Shown: positions 9,726 to 19,027 of the stretch, piece after piece
How positions within the stretch are numbered: position 1 is the first letter of the stretch
Layout: the number at the start of each line of letters is the position of its first letter
DNA from: Coriobacteriia bacterium
GTDB lineage: Bacteria; Actinomycetota; Coriobacteriia; WRKU01; WQUG01
DNA: 64,000 nucleotides
Assembly: GCA_009779855.1 (NCBI GenBank)
Contig: WRBC01000002.1
Location: 62,001-126,000, forward strand
Reading direction: 5' to 3'
The notes under the pieces: model-generated
The model's database searches: none
What the model saw: only the letters and a program-made list of their open reading frames with translations
Told to the model about the DNA's origin: nothing
Made by a program: the position numbers and the translations under genes

Positions 9726-10352
9726 ATGAGCACCAATATCTTGAACCACCCCCTGATTGATCATAAGTTGTCACTATTAAGAGGTGTTGGGACCAGCACT
9801 AAAGATTTTCGAGAACTTACTAGTGAAATATCAACCATGGTGGTCTATGAGGCGCTGCATGATGCCCCCACTGTTTCAACAATGGTTAAAACTCCAATGG
9901 GCCGAACAAAGGGCTCCCTTGTCGACAGTGACAATTTTGTCTTTGTTCCCGTTTTACGTGCGGGACTAGGTATGACAGATGGCGTCCTTCAGATAATGCC
10001 TAATGCCAAATTTGGACATATTGGCATGGAGCGCAACGAGAACACACTTGAGCCTCGTAATTACTACTTCAAAATGCCGCGTCATCTAGAAGCGAGGACA
10101 GTGTGCGTGCTTGATCCCATGCTCGCAACAGGAGGATCAGCAAGTGCCGCGATTACTGAACTAAAAAAGGCAGGCGCAACGAAGATTAAGCTACTGGTGA
10201 TCTTGGCAGCACCAGAGGGTATTGAACGTGTTGAAGAAGATCATCCTGATATAGAAATCTACACAGCTGCAGTGGATGAGTATGTCAACAATGCGGGATA
10301 CATTGTTCCGGGGTTAGGTGACGCTGGAGATCGAATCTATGGGACAGCTTAA
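9726..10352 (+). CDS. upp: Uracil phosphoribosyltransferase
   Basis: Converts uracil and PRPP to UMP (pyrimidine salvage). The 208-residue length is standard. Family signatures are visible: an N-terminal NHPLIDHKLSLLR, the flexible loop with VPVLRAGLGMTDG (about residues 77-90), the PRPP-binding loop VCVLDPMLATGGSASAAI (about 127-144), and the uracil-specific C-terminus YIVPGLGDAGDRIYGT. GAAAGGACCATC provides the ribosome site. A strong terminator follows, so it is probably a single-gene unit. Confidence 0.98.
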   Translation: MSTNILNHPLIDHKLSLLRGVGTSTKDFRELTSEISTMVVYEALHDAPTVSTMVKTPMGRTKGSLVDSDNFVFVPVLRAGLGMTDGVLQIMPNAKFGHIGMERNENTLEPRNYYFKMPRHLEARTVCVLDPMLATGGSASAAITELKKAGATKIKLLVILAAPEGIERVEEDHPDIEIYTAAVDEYVNNAGYIVPGLGDAGDRIYGTA

Positions 10353-10379
10353 ATACTGACTATTCCCTGGCGATTATTT

Positions 10380-10425
10380 GGTGGCAGAGTTTGTCTGATG
10401 ATGGACGGACTCTGCCACTTTCTTA
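10380..10425 (+). terminator. Intrinsic terminator of upp
   Basis: A perfect 10-bp GC-rich stem (GTGGCAGAGT with ACTCTGCCAC), extended by weaker pairs around the loop, is followed by TTTCTT. It lies 28 nt after the upp stop. Confidence 0.85.
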
Positions 10426-10476
10426 TACACTGAATGCTGTCGATTTTAGAGCACTACTTAATCTGAAAGGCTTCTC

Positions 10477-11484
10477 ATGAAAGAGCGTGTGCTAACAGGG
10501 TACAGACCTACAGGAAAGCTTCATCTGGGGCACTGGTTTGGCAACCTGCAAAATATGCTGGCACTGCAAGATGAATATGAGGCATTTTATTTCGTTGCCG
10601 ATTGGCATGCGCTGACAAGTGAGTGGCAAAATCCCGCTGATATTTCTCGCTATACCGAAGAGATGGTACTTGATTGGGTTGCAGCTGGTCTTGACCCTGA
10701 TAAGTGTGTTATTTATCGCCAGAGTGATATTCCTGAGGTTGCAGAACTTCTCTTGTACTTTTCTATGGTGACTCCCATGTCTTGGCTCGAGAGAACACCT
10801 TCGTACAAGGAGCAGCAACAGCAAATTGGGGACAAAGATTTGTCAAATGTGGGCTTTTTTACCTACCCTGCTTTGCAGGCGGCAGATATTGTTGCTATCG
10901 AGGCTACTCGTGTGCCTGTTGGTGAGGATCAGCTGCCCCATATTGAGCTTGCACGTGAGATCGTGCGCCGCTTTAACGGAACATATAAGGCAGGGAAGCG
11001 TGGTCTTGTCGAACCAAAGGCCTTGTTAGCAAAAGTGGGCGACGAAACCATGGGCGCGCGTGTTCCAGGAACTGACGGACGCAAAATGAGCAAGAGCTAT
11101 GGCAATGCTATTTTTATTAATGACAGTCCAGATGAGATTCGAAAAAAAGCTATGGGTTTTATGACTGACCCAGCACGTAAACAGTTGACAGATCCGGGCA
11201 ATCCAGACGTGTGCCCTTTGCATCAGGTGTATAAGCTGGTGGCAGAATCTTTAAAGATTGAAAAGTGGGAAGAGTGCTGCCGTGCTGCTGCTTGTGGCTG
11301 CGTGCCCCATAAAAAGGAATTTGCAGAAGACATTATTAGTTATCTGGCAGATTTTCAGAAGCGCAGGACAGCCCTTGAGGCGCGTCCTGATTATGCCCGC
11401 GAAGTGCTTGAGGCAGGAGCTGCGAAAGCCAGGCCTATTGCGCAAGCAACTGTTGCACGTTGCCGTGAACTAGTAGGTCTATAG
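10477..11484 (+). CDS. trpS: Tryptophan--tRNA ligase
   Basis: Class I aminoacyl-tRNA synthetase of 335 residues, the normal TrpRS length. It has the HIGH-type motif in GKLHLGHWFGN (about residues 14-24), the Trp-pocket region with GEDQLPHIELAREI (about 148) and the KMSKS loop GRKMSKSYGN (about residue 200). A Cys-rich ECCRAAACGC stretch near residue 270 is a lineage detail. Only a short intergenic space separates it from scpA, so the trpS-scpA-scpB-rluB block may be one transcript. Confidence 0.97.
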   Translation: MKERVLTGYRPTGKLHLGHWFGNLQNMLALQDEYEAFYFVADWHALTSEWQNPADISRYTEEMVLDWVAAGLDPDKCVIYRQSDIPEVAELLLYFSMVTPMSWLERTPSYKEQQQQIGDKDLSNVGFFTYPALQAADIVAIEATRVPVGEDQLPHIELAREIVRRFNGTYKAGKRGLVEPKALLAKVGDETMGARVPGTDGRKMSKSYGNAIFINDSPDEIRKKAMGFMTDPARKQLTDPGNPDVCPLHQVYKLVAESLKIEKWEECCRAAACGCVPHKKEFAEDIISYLADFQKRRTALEARPDYAREVLEAGAAKARPIAQATVARCRELVGL

Positions 11485-11528
11485 TGATTAAGAACGTACC
11501 CCCTAGGCTTTGGATGACTTGCTAAGGT

Positions 11529-12329
11529 ATGACTAAGCATCAGATTCAGACAGATTATTTTCAGGGCCCCTTTGACCTGTTGTTGCATCTAGTTTCTCGT
11601 CAGAAATTAGATGTAGGCGCAATTTCAGTGTCAGAAATTGCCGATCAATACATCGCGCACATTGAACAAATGCAAGAGCTTGATCTTGAAGTTGCAAGTG
11701 AATTTCTGTTGCTAGCAGCTACGTTACTAGATATTAAGGCTATGGCACTTTTGCCTAAAGAAGATCATTATGTGGGCGATGATTTGGACGATCTTAGTCC
11801 CAATGAGATGCGCGATGTACTTGTTGCAAGGCTCATTGCTTATAAGCAGTACAAAAATCTTGCAGCGGCCTTAGAAATGCGTGCAGAGATTGAAGGCAAC
11901 ATGTATCCGCGCCAGGCAGGTCTTGAGCCTGAATTCTTGAAGCCTTTGTCTGACTATCTGGAAGGGGTAACGCTGCACAGTCTTGCCCTTATCTGTGCTG
12001 AACTTGAGTTCCGCAAAGAGACTTTTTTGCTTGAGGCTGAACATATCGCAAGTGCTCCCATTTCGCTGACAGAGTATGCGGATGGCGTGCGCACCATGCT
12101 GCGTAAGAACAAGCGACTAAAATTTAACGAACTTATTTCTGAGGACGCGAGTCCTGAAGTTATCGTTGTAACCTTTCTTGCAGTGTTAGAGCTTTACAAG
12201 CACGGTGCCCTTGATTTAAAACAGGATAATCCAGAGGATGATTTAGCAATACGCAGACTGAGTCGTCGCGAAGCTCAAAAGCGCGGCATAGACTTCAGTG
12301 AAGTGGAGGATTTTGATGACTACAACTAA
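11529..12329 (+). CDS. scpA: Segregation and condensation protein A
   Basis: Kleisin subunit of the SMC-ScpAB condensin. The 266-residue protein opens with the family motif YFQGPFDLLLHLVSRQKLDVGAI, which is the N-terminal SMC-neck-binding helical domain. The C-terminal winged helix near residues 190-255 has the motif VVTFLAVLELYKHGAL. It overlaps scpB by 14 bp. Confidence 0.97.
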   Translation: MTKHQIQTDYFQGPFDLLLHLVSRQKLDVGAISVSEIADQYIAHIEQMQELDLEVASEFLLLAATLLDIKAMALLPKEDHYVGDDLDDLSPNEMRDVLVARLIAYKQYKNLAAALEMRAEIEGNMYPRQAGLEPEFLKPLSDYLEGVTLHSLALICAELEFRKETFLLEAEHIASAPISLTEYADGVRTMLRKNKRLKFNELISEDASPEVIVVTFLAVLELYKHGALDLKQDNPEDDLAIRRLSRREAQKRGIDFSEVEDFDDYN

Positions 12330-13020
12330 TAACTCGATTACTAGTGCACTTGAGGCACTTCTTTTTGTCAGCGATGAACCGGTCAGCTCAGGTCAGTTGG
12401 CAAAGATTTTACAGCATGATTTAATCGAGGTAGACGAAGCCCTTCGTCAACTATCAGAAGACTACGCTGCAAGAGATAGTGGATTTCAGCTGCGCGAGGT
12501 TGCAGGTGGTTGGCGTATGTATACTCATCCAGCGCATGCCCCAGTAATCGAAGCTTATGTTCTGTCTTGGGACACACGAAAGTTGTCGCAGGCGGCCTTA
12601 GAGGTACTTTCCATTATTGCCTACAAGCAGCCAGTTACCCGTGCAGGCGTCAATGCCGTACGAGGAGTGAGTTCAGAATCAGTAGTTTCTTCTCTTATCG
12701 AGAAGGGTCTAGTGCGTGAGTTGGGACGTGATGCCAATGCGGGAAATGCGATTCTGTATGGTACAACTAATACGTTTTTAGAGAAATTTGGCTTGAAGTC
12801 TATAGAAGACCTGCCTCCCTTAGAGGACTTTGCTCCTGATGAACAAACACAGGCAAGTATTAAGCGTCGCCTAGGCGTCGCTGATGACTTACCCACAGAT
12901 GATATGTCTCGCGAAGATTTTATTAGAGACGGCATGTCTGATGACGATGCAGGTGATAGCGATTTGCCGGACTCTGAAGTGCTGGATGTTGCAGAAAACG
13001 ATCTTAGTTTTGTAGACTAA
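12316..13020 (+). CDS. scpB: Segregation and condensation protein B
   Basis: Dimeric tandem winged-helix partner that bridges ScpA in condensin. Family motifs are ALEALLFVSDEPVS at the N-terminus and EVLSIIAYKQPVTRAGVNAVRGV in the second winged helix (about residues 95-120). ATG 12316 is chosen because TGGAGGA sits 5 nt upstream; an in-frame GTG 18 nt earlier lacks a ribosome site. The acidic C-terminal tail (about 40 residues, Asp-rich) is longer than in Bacillus. It overlaps scpA by 14 bp and the next gene by 1 bp (TAATG). Confidence 0.96.
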   Translation: MTTTNNSITSALEALLFVSDEPVSSGQLAKILQHDLIEVDEALRQLSEDYAARDSGFQLREVAGGWRMYTHPAHAPVIEAYVLSWDTRKLSQAALEVLSIIAYKQPVTRAGVNAVRGVSSESVVSSLIEKGLVRELGRDANAGNAILYGTTNTFLEKFGLKSIEDLPPLEDFAPDEQTQASIKRRLGVADDLPTDDMSREDFIRDGMSDDDAGDSDLPDSEVLDVAENDLSFVD

Positions 13021-13766
13021 TGAAGTCGCAGACCCCACACCCTAACAGTGCCTATCCTCTGCGTTTGCAAAAATTTTTATCGCGTGCTGGTGTAGCCTCG
13101 CGTCGCGGCAGTGAGAATCTTATGACAGAGGGACGCGTAAGTGTAAATGGCCATATCGTGCGTGAATTAGGGATAAAGATTGACCCCGTCTCTGATATTG
13201 TTGCTGTTGATGGCAAAAAGGTAAGGCCAGATGGTGGGGCAGTTTCCCTCATGCTAAATAAGCCCACTGGAGTCCTAACCACTATGAGTGATCCCCATGG
13301 TCGTCCAACAGTTGCGCAGCTTATAGCTGATGCGGGTTATCCCGCGCTGTTTCCTGTGGGGCGATTAGATCAGGACACGAGCGGTCTTTTGCTTTTCACT
13401 ACAGACGGGGAATTGGGCTATAAACTTACGCATCCGAAGTATGAGCTTTTTAAGACGTATCAAGCTCATGTGAAAGGCCAGCCTAATAAAGCTGCACTAA
13501 GAGCGCTGCAGCAAGGGATGCAGCTAGAAGACGGCATGACTGCTCCTGCAAAGATTCACTACAGCAAAGGTGTGTTAACCCTAAGTATCCGTGAGGGTCG
13601 TAACCGGCAAGTACGTCGTATGTGTGAGGCGATTGGACACCCCGTACAGAAACTTCATCGTACGCACTTTGGCCCCCTTGCTTTGGGGACGCTTCGCGAA
13701 GGTAATTGGCGGCACCTAGAACCAGATGAAGTATCTGCACTTGTGCTTGAACTTAAGGAAACATAG
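13020..13766 (+). CDS. rluB: RsuA/RluB-family pseudouridine synthase
   Basis: Large-ribosomal-RNA pseudouridine synthase of the RluB type. The 248 residues comprise an N-terminal S4 RNA-binding domain (RLQKFLSRAGVASRRGSENLM, about residues 16-36) and the catalytic domain with GRLDQDTSGLLLFT (catalytic Asp near residue 120) and REGRNRQVRRM. The scpA-scpB-rluB order is common in Actinomycetota and Firmicutes. It starts in the scpB stop codon (TAATG). Confidence 0.93.
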   Translation: MKSQTPHPNSAYPLRLQKFLSRAGVASRRGSENLMTEGRVSVNGHIVRELGIKIDPVSDIVAVDGKKVRPDGGAVSLMLNKPTGVLTTMSDPHGRPTVAQLIADAGYPALFPVGRLDQDTSGLLLFTTDGELGYKLTHPKYELFKTYQAHVKGQPNKAALRALQQGMQLEDGMTAPAKIHYSKGVLTLSIREGRNRQVRRMCEAIGHPVQKLHRTHFGPLALGTLREGNWRHLEPDEVSALVLELKET

Positions 13767-13790
13767 GTATCCAGCGCAATTTTGAAAGTG

Positions 13791-13825
13791 AAAGTAAAAG
13801 TGGTCAAACTGACCACTTTTACTTT
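13791..13825 (+). terminator. Perfect 16-bp hairpin terminator between convergent genes
   Basis: AAAGTAAAAGTGGTCA and TGACCACTTTTACTTT pair perfectly over 16 bp around a 3-nt loop (AAC). The A/T-rich outer part gives T-tracts on both strands, so it can stop rluB transcription and also the convergent aldo/keto reductase transcript. Confidence 0.85.
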
Positions 13826-13906
13826 TGGGAGTCTCTGGAGGATTAAACAATAGTCTACTAGCTTGACTTTTCAGGTTAAGCTGACCTGTTAGGGCTCGAA
13901 AGGTAA

Positions 13907-15070
13907 CTATCTAAACAGAGTACGTTGGGCTAGTGACAGTATCGCACGTAGTGGCTGGGGCTCGAAGCGCCGTCCGACCTTTTTTAGTGACTTACGAATG
14001 GAAATATTTTGCGGACACGCTTTTTCGCATTTCCCGCATTGATTGCACAGATGAGGGCGATAAGGGTTCTTCGTTGTAGCAGCAGTGCTGGTTAGATAGA
14101 GTTGCATTCCTTTTGAGTAGCTCTGCACATAACTTGTGTTGTAAGCAGATAGGCAGGCAGGTATATTTATCCCTTTTGGACAGGGTAGGCAATAATTGCA
14201 GCTTGTGCAATTGATCTTGTAGGATTCTTTAAACAGCTTCAGCGCCTGATCGTAAAGAGTCATTTCTTTGTCAGAAAGTGGTTCAAACTGGCTAGCGGCC
14301 TGTATATTGCTTTCCATTTGTTCTGTGGTATTCATGCCACTGAGGACAGTCACAATCTCTTCTTGGCTCCATAGCCAACGGAACGCCCAGTCGGCGGGGG
14401 ACAGTGCGGAGTTAGCTTGCTTGAATAGTTCGACGGCTTGACCGGGTAGACCCGTAGCAAGGACGCCGCCCAATAAAGGTTCCATTATCATGACGGTAAG
14501 CCCTTTTTCTGCTGCAGCTTTAAGCCCTGCTTTGCCTGCTTGATAGTTTTCGTCGGAATAGTTGTACTGAATCATGCAGAATTCCCAGGAGGAGGTATCA
14601 AGAATCTTTGGAAAATCTTCACTTGTCCCATGGTAAGAAAAGCCAACACTGCGAATTTCTCCAGATTTCTTCTTATTGGCAATCCAGTCCTCGATGCCCA
14701 TCTCTTGAAGACTTCTCCACTGAGTATAGCTTGAAATATTATGCATGAAATAATAGTCAATATACTCTGTCTGAAGCCTGCGTAAAGACTCGTTAAAGAA
14801 CTGGTCGAAGTCCTCTGGACGTTTGCACATCATGAGGGGTAGCTTTGTGGCTATATGTACACTCTTTCGCTTGCTGTGCTTGGCAAGAATTTCTCCCAGA
14901 GTTTTCTCACTGCCAGGGTATATGTATGCTGTATCAAAGTAGTTTACCCCGTTCTTGATGGCGGTCAAAATCATGCGTTCAGTTTCTGCCTTGTCTCGCG
15001 AAAAACGCATGCAGCCTAGACCTAGTATTGATAGCTTGTTCCCTGAGGTCTTATCTATACGATACTGCAT
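13907..15070 (-). CDS. Aldo/keto reductase with C-terminal ferredoxin-like [4Fe-4S] domain
   Basis: A 387-residue fusion. Residues about 1-270 are an aldo/keto-reductase barrel with the catalytic tetrad context visible: NYFDTAYIYPGSE (Asp, Tyr), HIATKLP (Lys) and YYFMHN (His). Residues about 285-360 add Cys clusters: CTSCNYCLPCPKGI and, further on, LCNQCGKCEKACP, the pattern of a 4Fe-4S ferredoxin domain. Such AKR-ferredoxin fusions are common in strict anaerobes; the physiological substrate is not known. It lies downstream of the EF-G paralogue but a terminator separates the two. Confidence 0.9.
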   Translation of the reverse strand: MQYRIDKTSGNKLSILGLGCMRFSRDKAETERMILTAIKNGVNYFDTAYIYPGSEKTLGEILAKHSKRKSVHIATKLPLMMCKRPEDFDQFFNESLRRLQTEYIDYYFMHNISSYTQWRSLQEMGIEDWIANKKKSGEIRSVGFSYHGTSEDFPKILDTSSWEFCMIQYNYSDENYQAGKAGLKAAAEKGLTVMIMEPLLGGVLATGLPGQAVELFKQANSALSPADWAFRWLWSQEEIVTVLSGMNTTEQMESNIQAASQFEPLSDKEMTLYDQALKLFKESYKINCTSCNYCLPCPKGINIPACLSAYNTSYVQSYSKGMQLYLTSTAATTKNPYRPHLCNQCGKCEKACPQNISIRKSLKKVGRRFEPQPLRAILSLAQRTLFR

Positions 15071-15084
15071 CTAAATCCCTATCT

Positions 15085-15123
15085 TTTAAAAAGTACAGAC
15101 GAATATAAAATCCGCCTGTACTT
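15085..15123 (-). terminator. Intrinsic terminator of the EF-G-like gene (minus strand)
   Basis: Read on the minus strand, AAGTACAGGCGGA pairs with TTCGTCTGTACTT (13 bp, two G-U pairs) around a 7-nt A/T loop, followed by TTT. It sits between the EF-G-like stop and the aldo/keto reductase start, so the latter probably has its own promoter. Confidence 0.75.
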
Positions 15124-15187
15124 CGTAGGTAAGTACTTTCTTTGAAAGAGGGCACCTCAAGCTTAAGGACCCTTCTTTGGCTTGTCC

Positions 15188-17242
15188 TTACTCTTCTTCT
15201 TTAGAGGCTGAGACTATTTTCTCTTGTAGGTCTGCAGGAACCTGTTCATAGCCTTCAAGTTTAAGAGTGTAGTTACCTGTTCCTTGCGATAGACTGCGCA
15301 AGTGAATAGTGTAGTTTACTACCTCTGCATAAGGAGCAATAGCCTTGATGGTCTGCCAGCCAGGTGCTGCAGCGTCCATCCCCATTACGCGGCCACGTAG
15401 TGTTGGTAAATCCCCCATAACAGCGCCCGTATATTCCTCTGGTACGGTTATCTCAAGTTCTGCCATGGGCTCTAGAATCACAGGATTTGCAGCTTCTGCG
15501 GCAGCCTTAAATCCAATACGTGCCGCTGTCCTAAAGGCCATTTCATTAGAGTCTACACTATGATAACTGCCGTCATATACGGCGGCTTTCACATCAACGA
15601 AGGGGTATCCTGCAATAACGCCACCCTCCATGGTTTCTTGAATGCCTTTGTCGACAGCAGGGATAAACTGTCTAGGTATTCTGCCTCCAACAATTTCATC
15701 AAGGAATTCATATCCACCATTTGGGTTTGGCTCTAGGCGCAACCAGCAGTCAGCAAACTGTCCACTACCGCCACTTTGCTTCTTGTGGCGACCTTGTGCT
15801 TCTGCTATTTTGCGAACAGTCTCGCGGTAGGGAATGCGCAGTGGCAGCAGTTCTGCCTCTACGTTATAACGTGTCTTCAGCTTATTAAGTAAAACATCAA
15901 TCGCAGTGTCTCCCAGCGCATTGATTACTGTCTGACGGGTTTCCTCGTCACGGCGCATAACCAATGAAGGATCTTCGTCAACTACTGATTTTAGGACGCT
16001 GCCCAGCTTGTCTTCGTCAGCCTTTGTTTTGGCGGCAATAGCTACAGGATACTGCGGGGAAGGCAGAGGCATATCTGCATAAGTGATGTCACCACTAGTT
16101 GATAGAGTGTCGTTAGTCATGGTGTCGTTTAGCTTAGGGATAACAATAACGTCTCCTGCGACAACAGTGCCTTCGATAGGAACGTTTTCTTTGCCTATCA
16201 TGCGCAGAAGGTGTGGTGCACGTTCCTTTTTGCCTGTGCGGCTGTTGACGAACTCTGCGCCAGGAGTAATCGATCCGCTGAATATTTTTACGAAGGATAG
16301 ACGTCCTACATAGGGGTCAGAGAGGGTCTTGAACACTTGACCTGTAAACTCATCAAATTGGTCAAACTCCGCAAATCCTTCCTTATCGCCAGCCAGCTCG
16401 ATAGGAGCATGCTTTGAAGGATAGGGGAAGAAGGCTGCGATTTCGTCAAGAAGTCCGCTAATGCCCACAAGGTTAGTTGCTGATCCCACAAACACGGGTA
16501 TAACTTTGCGTCCGGCAATGGCAAGTGCAAGTAGGCGCTCTAAGTCTTCTTGGCCAATGCGTTCGCCCTCGAGGAATTGCATCATAAGCTCTTCGTCGGC
16601 TTCCACAGTTCGGTCGCACAGCGCTTCACGTGCAGCCTCGACCTGAGTAGCAAGGTCTGTAGGAATTTCAGTACGTTCAGCCTTGACACCATCTTTGCTC
16701 ATATAGGCTTCCATGCGAATGATGTTTACCACCCCATGGAAGTCCTCTTCCTTTCCGATGGGGATTTGAACAGGGACCAAGGTATCACCATATTTTTCGC
16801 GCAGAGTTTCAAAAGTAGCATTGAAGTCCGCACGCTCTTTATCGAGCTGATTGATGATGATGGCTCGTGGAATTTCCATTTCTTCTGCAATGTTCCACAA
16901 GCGATCAGTTAGCACCTGGGGACCACTAATTGCATCAACAACAAAAAGCGCGATCTCGGCTGCGTACATGCCGGCGACCGCGTCTCCAATAAAATCTGCG
17001 TAACCTGGGGTATCAATAAAGTTAATCCGCTTACCATTGTGCTCTACAGGCGCGGTTGACAGGTTAATCGTGTAACGATTTACTTCGTCGGGGTCATAAT
17101 CCAGATTGGACTGCCCAGAAGCAACCGATCCTAGCCTCCCTGTCGCTTTCTTTCTGAAAAGTAACGCTTCTGCAAGTGAGGTTTTTCCCGCACCGTCATG
17201 CCCTACTAAGGCGACGTTGCGGATGTCTTTCATCCCGGTCAT
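15188..17242 (-). CDS. EF-G-like translational GTPase (FusA2-type paralogue)
   Basis: A 684-residue EF-G relative. The GTPase domain has G1 GHDGAGKTSLAE (about residues 14-25), G3 DTPGYADF and G4 NQLDKE in place of the usual NKxD. Domain II (about 285-380), III (about 400-470), IV (about 475-595, containing QFIPAVDKGIQE) and V (about 600-680) follow in normal order. It stands alone, not in the rpsL-rpsG-fusA-tuf operon, and its G4 and effector regions diverge, so it is a FusA2/EF-G-II-type paralogue rather than the main EF-G. Start ATG 17242 has AAGGGG six bases upstream. Function in elongation or recycling cannot be decided. Confidence 0.88.
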   Translation of the reverse strand: MTGMKDIRNVALVGHDGAGKTSLAEALLFRKKATGRLGSVASGQSNLDYDPDEVNRYTINLSTAPVEHNGKRINFIDTPGYADFIGDAVAGMYAAEIALFVVDAISGPQVLTDRLWNIAEEMEIPRAIIINQLDKERADFNATFETLREKYGDTLVPVQIPIGKEEDFHGVVNIIRMEAYMSKDGVKAERTEIPTDLATQVEAAREALCDRTVEADEELMMQFLEGERIGQEDLERLLALAIAGRKVIPVFVGSATNLVGISGLLDEIAAFFPYPSKHAPIELAGDKEGFAEFDQFDEFTGQVFKTLSDPYVGRLSFVKIFSGSITPGAEFVNSRTGKKERAPHLLRMIGKENVPIEGTVVAGDVIVIPKLNDTMTNDTLSTSGDITYADMPLPSPQYPVAIAAKTKADEDKLGSVLKSVVDEDPSLVMRRDEETRQTVINALGDTAIDVLLNKLKTRYNVEAELLPLRIPYRETVRKIAEAQGRHKKQSGGSGQFADCWLRLEPNPNGGYEFLDEIVGGRIPRQFIPAVDKGIQETMEGGVIAGYPFVDVKAAVYDGSYHSVDSNEMAFRTAARIGFKAAAEAANPVILEPMAELEITVPEEYTGAVMGDLPTLRGRVMGMDAAAPGWQTIKAIAPYAEVVNYTIHLRSLSQGTGNYTLKLEGYEQVPADLQEKIVSASKEEE

Positions 17243-17426
17243 AAATCACCCCTTCTTTATGTGCTTACTTACCGCCTTTCAGTATACACGAGCAATCCTT
17301 GAATGGTGTACAATTGGACGTCGTGTGTAAGCACTGCTTTTCCGTGCAAGGATCATTTGGTTTTGATGATTGCTTCGCCGCAAAGTGCGCAATTTGGCCC
17401 AATCTAATAACAAAAGGATGTAAGTA

Positions 17427-18977
17427 GTGAACACTGAAAAATTTAGTGAAGCTCAACAGTATTACAACGAAGGCGATTATCGTAAGTCAGCGCGCCTTTT
17501 CCTGGATGCAGTAGAAAAGGGAACCCCCATTGGGAATGGCCCCGCTTATCACATGGCAGGCAATTCTTTTATGCGCCTTAAACGCTATTCTGATGCCACG
17601 GTGGTTTTTGAGCATGCCTTGCGTGATGACACCTATATGCGACGTGGTGCGGTAGAGGCAAACCTTGCTAATGCTTACGTGCGCACAGGCGATTATGACT
17701 CTGCCATTGCACACTATGAGGCGGCGCTTGCCTTGAGTGATGAAGAGGGCACATACAAGCTTTATCAAGGTACAGCTTTAGCCTACATGAAGCAGCAAAA
17801 ATATGAACTTGCCGCAATAGCCTATAAGCATGCTGCGCTAGATTCGCATAATCCTGCCCCAGGAAAGTCTTTACTTAACCTAGGTCTTGCTATGATGGCC
17901 AGCGGCAACGCGCAAGGGGCAGTTGATGCCTATCAAGCTGCACTGGCAAGCCCCGACTATGAAAACAAGGGCCGTGCGTTGCTTAATATGGGGATTGCTT
18001 ACCATTCAATGGGTAAGTGGCAAGAAGCAGTCACCGCCTTTGAAGATGCAAAAGCACAGCCTGGTTATGCAGAGTCAGAGCTTGCTCGCACAACTTTAGC
18101 CGACGCAAAGCACCGCCTTGCACTAGAGGCTCAGGTGGCGGAGGCTGACCAAGCTATCTCTGCTGACGATGAAGATATGGTTGACCCTGTGGAAGCCTAC
18201 ATGGCGCAGACTCAAACGTTTGCTGAACCCGTGGAAGAATCAGATGCCATAGACTTGAGTTCAGATGCGCAGGTGACAGATTCCTTTACGGCTGTTGATG
18301 AGCAGCAGACCCCAGCAGAAAAAGATACTTCCGAGTCTAATGAGCTTTACCCCCAGCACGAAGTAAGGGTTGGTAATGCAGAAGATGTAGAGCGCTTTTT
18401 TGCCTTAAGTGACAAGGAAGTTGCGGAGCAAGGTCGCGAAAAGATGAAGAAAGAGCGCGGCAAATTCTTTTGGGTCAAGTGGGTACTACTTATTGTAATC
18501 CTGCTAGGCGGCATTGGCGGTGGTGGCGCAGCCCTGTACTTCAGCGGCTTTGGCCTTCCCTCTGCTGAGACCACAGTAACAAGCCTGCTTGATAGTTACG
18601 CAGAAGGACGTTCGATAGCTGAGTATTGGACGTTCGACACTCAGGCAAACATTGAAAGCGAGATGGTCATTGTCCCTATTCCGGCAAACTTTACCATCGA
18701 TAGCATAGAGTCTGGATCGTCAGAAGCAGTGGTAAGGACAAGCATCACAACTGCCGGCGATGAAGTTTTCGAGTTCTCTTTCGAGATGGTACGTGAGGGC
18801 TTTGGTTGGAAGATAGAAGGGGTTAGCCCCCTAGGCTCTAGTCCCGACGTGGAAACTGAGCCAGACCCTGAAGTTGAGCCTGATTCAGGTGCTCCAGAAG
18901 AAGAGTTCACTGAACCCGATCCCGAAGAGGGTCTGGGGGATTATGATTTCGATTTAGGTGACGAAGCACCTGAGTAG
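17427..18977 (+). CDS. TPR-repeat protein with single membrane anchor and extracytoplasmic acidic tail
   Basis: A 516-residue protein. Residues 1 to about 230 hold several tetratricopeptide repeats (for example KSARLFLDAVEKG, SAIAHYEAALALS and GAVDAYQAALAS). An acidic low-complexity linker (about 235-345) follows, then one membrane helix (about 349-376, WVKWVLLIVILLGGIGGGGA), a small domain (about 380-480) and a Glu/Pro/Asp-rich end. By the positive-inside rule the TPR part is cytoplasmic. GTG start with AAAGGA upstream. Divergent from the EF-G-like gene. No specific function can be assigned. Confidence 0.8.
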   Translation: MNTEKFSEAQQYYNEGDYRKSARLFLDAVEKGTPIGNGPAYHMAGNSFMRLKRYSDATVVFEHALRDDTYMRRGAVEANLANAYVRTGDYDSAIAHYEAALALSDEEGTYKLYQGTALAYMKQQKYELAAIAYKHAALDSHNPAPGKSLLNLGLAMMASGNAQGAVDAYQAALASPDYENKGRALLNMGIAYHSMGKWQEAVTAFEDAKAQPGYAESELARTTLADAKHRLALEAQVAEADQAISADDEDMVDPVEAYMAQTQTFAEPVEESDAIDLSSDAQVTDSFTAVDEQQTPAEKDTSESNELYPQHEVRVGNAEDVERFFALSDKEVAEQGREKMKKERGKFFWVKWVLLIVILLGGIGGGGAALYFSGFGLPSAETTVTSLLDSYAEGRSIAEYWTFDTQANIESEMVIVPIPANFTIDSIESGSSEAVVRTSITTAGDEVFEFSFEMVREGFGWKIEGVSPLGSSPDVETEPDPEVEPDSGAPEEEFTEPDPEEGLGDYDFDLGDEAPE

Positions 18978-19027
18978 ATACCGTTTTTTTGATTGCAAAT
19001 TAACTTAGTTGAAAGGAAGTATTAAAG

